Shown in pieces: positions 26,647 to 32,916 of a stretch of 32,916 bases of DNA. Positions within the stretch are counted from its first letter, which is position 1. Every line of letters starts with the position of its first letter. The notes beneath the pieces are model-generated. The model saw nothing but the letters and a program-made list of their open reading frames with translations, searched no databases and was not told the DNA's origin. Made by a program: the position numbers and the translations under genes. The stretch is from an uncultured Psychroserpens sp. (GTDB lineage Bacteria > Bacteroidota > Bacteroidia > Flavobacteriales > Flavobacteriaceae), in the NCBI GenBank assembly GCA_905479815.1, contig CAJQOA010000140.1, positions 1 to 32,916 on the forward strand. Reading direction: 5' to 3'.

Positions 26647-28292
26647 TGGCATTAAAAACAATCAACCCTACATCAACTAAAGCTTGGAGTAAATTACAAG
26701 CACATTTTGAAACTATAGAACATACACATCTTAAAGATTTATTTGCTCAACATACTAATCGAGCAAATGATATGACTATTAAATGGGACGATTTTTATGT
26801 TGATTATTCTAAACATAGAATGTCAAAAGAAACATTGGGTTTGTTGTTAGAACTAGCAAATGAAGTGGGTCTTAAAGATGCTATGAATAAGTATTTTGGA
26901 GGTGATGTTATTAATAAAACAGAAGGTCGTGAGGTTTTGCATACAGCATTGAGAAGCCCAAAATCTGCTGAGGTTTTAGTCAATGAAGAAAATGTGATGC
27001 CAGAAATTTTTGAAGTAAAGTCGAAAATTGAAGACTTTTCCAAAAAAGTGATTTCGGGGGAATTAAAAACATACACAAATCAATCCTTTACAGATGTTGT
27101 GAACATTGGTATTGGTGGTTCAGATTTAGGTCCAGCAATGGTTGTCGATTCTTTAGCTTTTTATAAGAATCACTTAAAGACTCATTTTGTAAGTAATGTA
27201 GATGGCGACCATGTTAATGAAGTTATTAAAAACTTAAATCCCGAAACGACACTTTTTGTGATTGTTTCAAAGACATTTACAACTCAAGAAACGTTGTCTA
27301 ATGCTAATACTTTAAGAGAATGGTTTTTAAAATACGCACCTCAAGATGCGGTATCAAAACATTTTGTTGCAGTATCTACAAATATTGAAAAAGTTAAAAC
27401 GTTTGGGATTGATGAAAAAAATATTTTTCCAATGTGGAATTGGGTTGGAGGTCGATTTTCTCTTTGGAGTGCCGTTGGACTATCCATTAGTTTAGCGGTA
27501 GGTTTTGATAATTTTGACAGCCTACTTTTAGGAGCTCATAAAATGGACGAGCATTTTAAAACCGAAGATTTTGATCAAAATATCCCAGTAATCACTGCTC
27601 TTATAAGTGTTTGGTATAATAATTTTTTCAATGCAGAAAGTGAAGCAGTCATTCCATATTCGCAATATCTAAATCAATTTGCAACGTACCTTCAACAAGG
27701 TATTATGGAAAGTAATGGGAAAAGTGTAGACAGAAATGGAGATAAGATAAATTATCAAACAGGTACTATCATTTGGGGAGAACCTGGTACAAACTCACAA
27801 CATGCGTTCTTTCAATTGATTCATCAAGGAACTAAATTAATTCCTGCCGAATTTATTGGATTTGCAAAACCACTTCATGGTAATCAAGACCATCAAGATA
27901 AGCTCATGTCAAACTTTTTTGCACAAACGGAAGCTTTAATGAGTGGTAAATCTCCAAAAACGGTTACAGATGAGTTGAAAACTCAAGGCGCATCCGAAGA
28001 AAAAATTAAGGAACTAACTCCTTTTAAAGTATTTGATGGGAATAAACCAACAACGACTTTTCTAATTGATAAGTTAACACCAGAAAGCTTAGGGAAGTTA
28101 ATTGCGATGTATGAGCACAAGATTTTTGTTCAAGGTATTATCTGGAATATTTTTAGCTACGACCAATTTGGTGTAGAGCTAGGAAAACAACTTGCAAATA
28201 CTATTTTAAAGGAGTTTAATGACGTAAATGTTATTAACAATCACGACGATTCTACTCAAAACCTTATTAAATACTACCAAAACAAGAGTTAG
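26646..28292 (+). CDS. pgi: Glucose-6-phosphate isomerase
   Basis: The 548-residue cytosolic enzyme interconverts glucose-6-phosphate and fructose-6-phosphate. Seen: VNIGIGGSDLGPAMV (152-166), the first PGI signature around WNWVGGRFSLWSAVGL (about 262-277), catalytic E355 in GIMESNGKSVDRNG, and the second signature FGVELGKQLA near the C-terminus. Length matches the E. coli enzyme. Its ATG shares one base with the stop of the M23 gene, so translation is coupled. It ends the operon; no strong hairpin terminator follows within 160 bases. Confidence 0.97.
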   Translation: MALKTINPTSTKAWSKLQAHFETIEHTHLKDLFAQHTNRANDMTIKWDDFYVDYSKHRMSKETLGLLLELANEVGLKDAMNKYFGGDVINKTEGREVLHTALRSPKSAEVLVNEENVMPEIFEVKSKIEDFSKKVISGELKTYTNQSFTDVVNIGIGGSDLGPAMVVDSLAFYKNHLKTHFVSNVDGDHVNEVIKNLNPETTLFVIVSKTFTTQETLSNANTLREWFLKYAPQDAVSKHFVAVSTNIEKVKTFGIDEKNIFPMWNWVGGRFSLWSAVGLSISLAVGFDNFDSLLLGAHKMDEHFKTEDFDQNIPVITALISVWYNNFFNAESEAVIPYSQYLNQFATYLQQGIMESNGKSVDRNGDKINYQTGTIIWGEPGTNSQHAFFQLIHQGTKLIPAEFIGFAKPLHGNQDHQDKLMSNFFAQTEALMSGKSPKTVTDELKTQGASEEKIKELTPFKVFDGNKPTTTFLIDKLTPESLGKLIAMYEHKIFVQGIIWNIFSYDQFGVELGKQLANTILKEFNDVNVINNHDDSTQNLIKYYQNKS

Positions 28293-28366
28293 GTAATGTT
28301 AAATACTTAACTAATTATCAGTATTCTAATTTCAGAATTTAAGAAAAATTTAAGTAATTTTACATG

Positions 28367-28452
28367 TTAATAAATCTTAACATTATGGTAATATAGTATC
28401 GTTTAAACAGACGTATTTTTGCCGAAAATTAAAACTCTTTAATAAATCTTAA
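28367..28452. repeat. 14-bp direct repeat flanking the TonB receptor promoter
   Basis: TTAATAAATCTTAA occurs at 28367-28380 and again at 28439-28452, the second copy ending 3 bases before the ATG. The -7 box lies between them. The copies could be regulator sites, or the second could be part of the translation start region. Confidence 0.5.
28414..28421 (+). promoter_or_regulatory. -7 promoter element TATTTTTG of the TonB receptor gene
   Basis: This is an exact TAnnTTTG match, followed by GC, 34 bases before the ATG, giving a leader of about 28 bases. No clear -33 TTG is visible. Confidence 0.5.
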
Positions 28453-28455
28453 ACA

Positions 28456-30996
28456 ATGAAAAAATTTTCAAAATGTTTATTGGTACTTGTAGTCTTTTTG
28501 TGCACTACGCTTGCCTTTTCACAAAGCACATTAACTGGTAAGATCTTAGGATCAGATTTTAATGAGCCTTTACCAGGAGCAAATATTGTTGAAAAAGGAA
28601 CATCGAATGGGACAACTACCGATTTTGATGGAAACTTTACACTAAAAACTAATGCATCTACAGGAGAGCTAGAAATCTCTTTTGTAGGTTACAATTCTAA
28701 AACGATTTCTTTTTCTGGAGATCAAGATTTAGGAACAATTACTTTAACTTCTAGTGAAGTTGGTTTACAGGAAATTCAAATTATTGCATCTGTTGCAGTA
28801 GATAGAAAAACACCTGTTGCTGTCTCTACAATTAGAGCTGCAGATATTGAGTTAAAATTAGGAACTCAAGAATTCCCTGAAGTTTTAAAGTCTACTCCTG
28901 GTGTATATGCTACAAAATCTGGTGGTGGTTATGGTGACGGTAGAATTAATCTTCGTGGATTTAATTCTGAAAACGTTGCAGTAATGATTAACGGTGTTCC
29001 AGTAAACGACATGGAAAATGGTCGTGTATTTTGGAGTAACTGGGCTGGTTTAGGAGATGTTACAAGTTCTTTGCAAGTACAAAGAGGACTTGGTGCTGCT
29101 AAAGTTGCTGTGCCATCTGTAGGTGGAACAATTAATATTTTATCTAAAACTACAGATGTTGAAGCTGGTGGAAATTTCTATACAACTTTAGCTAATGATG
29201 GTTTTGAGAAATTTGGTTTAACATATTCTACTGGTTTAATGGAGAATGGTTTTGCTGCAACAATCTCTGCTTCTAAAACTGATGGTGATGGTTATGTTGA
29301 TGGAACTCCATTTAATGCAATATCTTATTTCGTAAACCTTTCTAAGCAAATTAATGATGATCATAAATTGTCATTTACAGCATTTGGAGCTAAGCAAAGA
29401 CATGGTCAAAGACAAAACAGACATACTGTAGCAACTTATAGAGCAAGTGAAAGAGGAAATAAATTTAACTCAGATTGGGGTTATAAAAATGGTCAATTAA
29501 CAAATTCTGAAGATAACTTTTATCACAAACCACAAATTTCTTTAAATCACTATTGGACTATCAATGATAAAACAAGCTTGTCTACGGCAGCTTATGCGTC
29601 GTTTGGTTCTGGTGGTGGAGGAGGAACTGCTGGTGATAACAGTAAGTTCTTTTTAGACAATACAGATTATAGATTAGGAAATTTAGGTACTATCGATTTT
29701 GATAGAATTGTAGATGAAAACGTTGCCGCAGGTGTAAATGGATCTGAATCTATTTTAAGAGCATCTCGTAATGATCACAAATGGTATGGTTTATTATCTA
29801 CACTTAAAACAGACTTAACAGATGAGTTAGTGCTTTTAGCTGGTATAGATTACAGATATTATAGAGGAATTCACTTCCAAGAAGTAACAGATCTTTTAGG
29901 AGGTCAGTACTTTGCAGAAGATAGTGATGTAAATAATCCAAATCGCCAAACACAAGTTGGTGATAAAATTAACTACAACAATGATGGTATCGTAGGTTGG
30001 TTAGGAACATTTGGTCAATTAGAATATTCTAAAGATAAATTAGCTGCATTTGTATCATTATCTGCATCTAATACATCATACAAACGTGTAGATTACTTCA
30101 ATTATTTAGATAGTGATCCATTACAAGAGACAGATGCTACTAACTTTTTTGCTTATGGAGCAAAAGGTGGAGCTAATTATAATATTGATGACAATCATAA
30201 TGTATTCGCTAATTTTGGATATTTTGAGAAAGCACCTTTCTTTAGATCAATCTACCCAAGATTTAATAATGATGAAGTTAACTCAGATGCAGAGAATCAA
30301 AAAATCACAAGTTTTGAACTTGGTTACGGTTTTAGAGGTGAAAAATTATCTGCAAACGTTAACGTATATCATACCGCTTGGAATGATAGAACAGAGATCG
30401 CAACTTTTCAACGTCAAGATGGAACTTTAGCATTTGCAAATATCTTAGGTGTAAACGCATTACACAAAGGTATCGAGGTTGATTTTGTATACAGAGCTAC
30501 AGATGCTCTTAAATTAACAGGTATGGCATCTATTGGTGACTGGAGATGGAAGAACAATGTTGAAGGTGTAGAGATTAGAGATGAAAATCAAGTTGTTATT
30601 GAAACTGTAGATATTATTATTGAAGATTTACATGTAGGTGATGCAGCTCAAACAACGTTTGCATTAGGAGCTAATTACAAATTAGGAGCTAACACAACAA
30701 TTACTTTAGATTACAACTATTTTGCAAATTTATATGCAGATTACGATCCTAGTGATCGAGGAACTGCTGGTCCTGATGCATGGGAAGTACCTGCTTACGG
30801 TATTTTTGACACTGCTGTAAGACATAAATTCAAATTTGGTAAATTTGATGCTGTGCTAACGGGAAGAATCAATAATATTATTGATACAGAACATATTACA
30901 GATGCTCAAGATGGATCAAATTCAGATGCTCTTACATCAAGAGTTTATTATGGTTTTGGAAGAACATTTAGTGTTGGAGCAAAACTTAATTTTTAA
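28456..30996 (+). CDS. TonB-dependent outer-membrane receptor
   Basis: The 846-residue protein has a signal peptide (MKKFSKCLLVLVVFLCTTLA, mature near Q23), a carboxypeptidase-regulatory-like domain (about 24-105, LTGKILGSDFNEPLPGANIV and TDFDGNFTLK), a TonB plug (about 118-230, FPEVLKSTPGVYATKSGGG, RINLRGFNSENVAVMINGVP) and a 22-strand-type barrel ending in FGRTFSVGAKLNF, with a terminal Phe typical of BAM substrates. It takes up a substrate across the outer membrane using TonB energy. It is shorter than most SusC proteins and its partner is not SusD-like, so I cannot say whether it carries glycan, iron complex or something else. The lipoprotein gene starts 11 bases downstream. Confidence 0.94.
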   Translation: MKKFSKCLLVLVVFLCTTLAFSQSTLTGKILGSDFNEPLPGANIVEKGTSNGTTTDFDGNFTLKTNASTGELEISFVGYNSKTISFSGDQDLGTITLTSSEVGLQEIQIIASVAVDRKTPVAVSTIRAADIELKLGTQEFPEVLKSTPGVYATKSGGGYGDGRINLRGFNSENVAVMINGVPVNDMENGRVFWSNWAGLGDVTSSLQVQRGLGAAKVAVPSVGGTINILSKTTDVEAGGNFYTTLANDGFEKFGLTYSTGLMENGFAATISASKTDGDGYVDGTPFNAISYFVNLSKQINDDHKLSFTAFGAKQRHGQRQNRHTVATYRASERGNKFNSDWGYKNGQLTNSEDNFYHKPQISLNHYWTINDKTSLSTAAYASFGSGGGGGTAGDNSKFFLDNTDYRLGNLGTIDFDRIVDENVAAGVNGSESILRASRNDHKWYGLLSTLKTDLTDELVLLAGIDYRYYRGIHFQEVTDLLGGQYFAEDSDVNNPNRQTQVGDKINYNNDGIVGWLGTFGQLEYSKDKLAAFVSLSASNTSYKRVDYFNYLDSDPLQETDATNFFAYGAKGGANYNIDDNHNVFANFGYFEKAPFFRSIYPRFNNDEVNSDAENQKITSFELGYGFRGEKLSANVNVYHTAWNDRTEIATFQRQDGTLAFANILGVNALHKGIEVDFVYRATDALKLTGMASIGDWRWKNNVEGVEIRDENQVVIETVDIIIEDLHVGDAAQTTFALGANYKLGANTTITLDYNYFANLYADYDPSDRGTAGPDAWEVPAYGIFDTAVRHKFKFGKFDAVLTGRINNIIDTEHITDAQDGSNSDALTSRVYYGFGRTFSVGAKLNF

Positions 30997-31007
30997 AAAA
31001 AAGAAAA

Positions 31008-32684
31008 ATGAAAAAAGTAATTTATTTATTCGCTTTAGTGGGTATAATCTTTACAGGTTGTAACCCGTTAGATGATATCAATGCAGAAATTGATGCTATT
31101 CCAGATGAGCCAAATGTAGGTGCATTTGAGTACACACTTATTGATGCAGATTATGACCGTTTTGACTTAAGCTTCGGGAACTTTGGTTCTGAGCTACAAG
31201 CAAAAGATTCTATTCCATTATTATTAGAAGAATTATATCCTTTATATGGTGAAGGGTCGTCAGTTTTAGTTAATTATGATCTTTTTATTGGATCTGCAGA
31301 AGGTGTTAGTGATTATACTGGAGCAACAGCATATCAATTAACAAACGATGATTATGCAACAACTGGAAGTGATGCTTTTGGTTTTTATCCAGATGTAGAT
31401 GCAACTAATGAAATTCCTAATGTATTAGGTGCTCAAATTGCTGATCCTGTTGATGGGCAATTAGTATTAGCGACTTATAAGCAATATTTTGAAAACCCTG
31501 TAGTTGGTTTAGCAAATGTATACCAAGCAACTTTCCCTGATAGTTATGATGACTTTGAATTGATATCAGTATCTGGTCCTGACGAATTAGGATGGACTGT
31601 TGGAGCTGCAAATGTTCAAGGTTCTGCTTTTAATGGTTCTGCAAACGCTCTTGAAGAGTGGTTGATTTCTCCAGAAGTTGATTTAACAGGAGAGTCTGGT
31701 TTATCATTCCAAATCACTCAAGAAATTGATTTTTTAGGTGATGATACTTTAATTGATATCTTAATCTCTACAGATTATAACGGTGGTGGCACTGTTGCTG
31801 ATGTAACAGCTGCAAACTGGACAGCTATTAGCTTTGATAAAACTATCTACGGAAGTTTAACAACATCTGAAGATTTTGATTTTTCTGCTTATGAAGGAGA
31901 AACAGTTCATGTAGGTCTTAAATACAGTTCTACAGATAATGATTCTCCAAGATGGAGAGTTCAAGATTTCGCTGTTAGAACAATTGGTGTTACTGGAGAT
32001 ACAGATTCTAAAGGAGAATACTTCGTTTACGACGGTGGTTCTTGGGAAGAAGCAGAAGATGTATACTATTTAAGTAATTCTGATTATGATTCTATGGGAG
32101 AAGGTAATGGACAGCCAGGAGCTTTTAATAACTTTAGTAGTTCTACTCCTGCAGATAATTACTTACCAACATTTTTAAGTATCTCGTATCCTTTTGCTCA
32201 AGAAGAAGATCAGATTTTTGTAATCTACAAATACTTCTCAAGTAATAGTGGTGCAGGAATTAGAGGAAACTCTTATATGTTTATCAATGGTGCTTGGATG
32301 CCTCATGAAAATGTGATTTCTACGTCGTTACAATTTGGTTTTACTGATGGAGAATGGGTTCCTGATAATACTATTAGATACATGATTACTGCTGGTAACT
32401 TTGATTATATCGAAACAAACTATGCAGCAACTGTAGGTTTTGAAGATGCAGTATCAAGTATGGCTAATTTTGGTAACTTTGATAGAAGACCTTCTAACGA
32501 TGCTTACTGGAGTAATGATATGATTTTGACTGTATTTGCTGATCTTTTAGAGAATGTTATAGCTCCTGGAGCAGCAGATGATCAAAAATATGTAATCGCT
32601 GTTGATATCTATGATGGTAGTAACGGGATTGAAGAATTCAGCTTAATAAAAACAGCTGGTGAATGGATTTACAACGTAGAGTAG
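31008..32684 (+). CDS. Surface lipoprotein with choice-of-anchor J-like domain, TonB receptor partner
   Basis: The 558-residue lipoprotein has signal peptide MKKVIYLFALVGIIFTGC, lipid-anchored Cys18. After an acidic linker the middle part (about 180-330) resembles a cleaved-adhesin/choice-of-anchor J jelly roll (DELGWTVGAANVQGSAF, EEWLISPEVDLTGESGLSF, HVGLKYSS, RWRVQDFAVRT). The C-terminal half contains repeated Tyr-rich pieces (EYFVYDGGSWEEAEDVYYL, SYMFINGAWMP) and ends AVDIYDGSNGIEEFSLIKT. It is co-transcribed with the receptor and probably sits on the cell surface as its substrate-binding or lid subunit, by analogy with SusD although the folds differ. It is strongly acidic with no enzyme motif. 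A terminator follows. Confidence 0.85.
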   Translation: MKKVIYLFALVGIIFTGCNPLDDINAEIDAIPDEPNVGAFEYTLIDADYDRFDLSFGNFGSELQAKDSIPLLLEELYPLYGEGSSVLVNYDLFIGSAEGVSDYTGATAYQLTNDDYATTGSDAFGFYPDVDATNEIPNVLGAQIADPVDGQLVLATYKQYFENPVVGLANVYQATFPDSYDDFELISVSGPDELGWTVGAANVQGSAFNGSANALEEWLISPEVDLTGESGLSFQITQEIDFLGDDTLIDILISTDYNGGGTVADVTAANWTAISFDKTIYGSLTTSEDFDFSAYEGETVHVGLKYSSTDNDSPRWRVQDFAVRTIGVTGDTDSKGEYFVYDGGSWEEAEDVYYLSNSDYDSMGEGNGQPGAFNNFSSSTPADNYLPTFLSISYPFAQEEDQIFVIYKYFSSNSGAGIRGNSYMFINGAWMPHENVISTSLQFGFTDGEWVPDNTIRYMITAGNFDYIETNYAATVGFEDAVSSMANFGNFDRRPSNDAYWSNDMILTVFADLLENVIAPGAADDQKYVIAVDIYDGSNGIEEFSLIKTAGEWIYNVE

Positions 32685-32706
32685 TAATTCAAAAACTTTA
32701 AATTAT

Positions 32707-32741
32707 AAAAAATGCCTATCGAAAATCGATAGGCATTTTTT
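32707..32741. terminator. Bidirectional terminator between convergent genes
   Basis: A 16-bp stem (32707-32722 with 32726-32741, core ATGCCTATCGA) has a 3-base AAA loop, an A run on one side and a T run on the other. It can serve both the lipoprotein gene and the convergent gene on the minus strand. Confidence 0.9.
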
Positions 32742-32754
32742 TGTGTTTTCTATT

Positions 32755-32766
32755 TTCCGAAGAAAA
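32755..32766 (+). repeat. Intergenic copy of the 12-mer TTCCGAAGAAAA
   Basis: It lies in the short space between the terminator and the stop codon of the convergent minus-strand gene. Confidence 0.6.
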
Positions 32767-32779
32767 AGATGTAATTATT

Positions 32780-32916
32780 TTACTCTTTCCACTCTACGGT
32801 TTCCATAATATGCTTTATATCGTTTTTAAGATATGCTGCTGCTGGTAAAATAGAATCGTAGTTAGGTTTTGCGTAGAAATATAAAGAGCCAGTTAGAAAG
32901 TGGTTAATGCTATCTG
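32780..32916 (-). CDS. gldD: C-terminal end of a probable GldD gliding-motility lipoprotein (5' part outside window)
   Basis: The minus-strand frame is open to the window edge and ends at 32780; 44 residues are visible. They include HFLTGSLYFYAKPNYDSI, AAAYLKNDIKHIMETVEWKE. The pattern GSLYF-x-x-x-PN-x-DSI followed by an amphipathic helix and a closing ETVEWK matches my recollection of the C-terminus of flavobacterial GldD, a lipoprotein needed for gliding and T9SS function. GldD would fit with the T9SS substrates at the other end of the window. The fragment is short and the name is tentative. Confidence 0.6.
   Translation of the reverse strand, partial: DSINHFLTGSLYFYAKPNYDSILPAAAYLKNDIKHIMETVEWKE

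Noticed and set aside
30113-30430. Overlapping reading frame inside the TonB receptor gene
   Set aside because: It lies in another frame of a clear receptor gene, with a composition that reads as a frame shadow and no recognisable motif.

Overview
The window is chromosomal DNA from a member of the Bacteroidota, most likely a marine-type Flavobacteriaceae. Evidence seen in the sequence: low GC, little sign of Shine-Dalgarno sites, -7 promoter elements of the TAnnTTTG type, two type IX secretion (T9SS) type A sorting domains ending in KTKKIIIN, a TonB-dependent receptor with a carboxypeptidase-regulatory-like N-terminus, several lipoproteins, and an ileS / DksA-like / lspA gene order. I cannot name the genus. 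No tRNA, rRNA, CRISPR array, insertion sequence or phage gene was seen.

Layout. (1) 1-5800: two tandem paralogous T9SS-exported surface proteins, the first cut by the window edge, each followed by a terminator with the same stem core. (2) 5813-6550: a secreted protein of unknown function and a possible 22-residue membrane peptide. (3) 6699-11293: ileS, a DksA-like protein with a lost zinc site, and lspA. (4) 11290-13156, minus strand: a PAS-type sensor histidine kinase followed by a receiver-only response regulator; the regulator stop codon overlaps the lspA stop codon tail to tail. (5) 13262-16137, minus strand: a compact operon of retropepsin-like protease, RimK glutamate ligase, aspartoacylase-like metallohydrolase and 5-formyl-THF cyclo-ligase. 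(6) 16257-20290: uvrC and a patatin-BamA-like type Vd phospholipase sharing a GTGA overlap. (7) 20470-23359: hmgA, a small membrane protein and hppD (tyrosine breakdown). (8) 23613-28292: DUF3108 protein, tryptophan 2,3-dioxygenase, M23 peptidase lipoprotein and pgi, tightly packed. (9) 28456-32684: TonB-dependent receptor plus lipoprotein, a probable outer-membrane uptake pair. (10) 32780-end, minus strand: the C-terminus of a probable GldD gliding lipoprotein.

How the genes fit together. Most of the window is housekeeping: translation, lipoprotein processing, excision repair, glycolysis and aromatic amino acid catabolism (hppD and hmgA act in series; kynA opens the kynurenine route). The envelope and secretion genes suit a gliding, surface-active flavobacterium. 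The most notable signals are: a strongly over-represented 12-mer, TTCCGAAGAAAA, present seven times on both strands including three of the short intergenic gaps; an IleRS whose HxGH signature is swapped to GxHH; the RimK/retropepsin/aspartoacylase operon; an M23 peptidase with HxC in place of HxH; and a DksA-like protein that keeps only one of four zinc cysteines.
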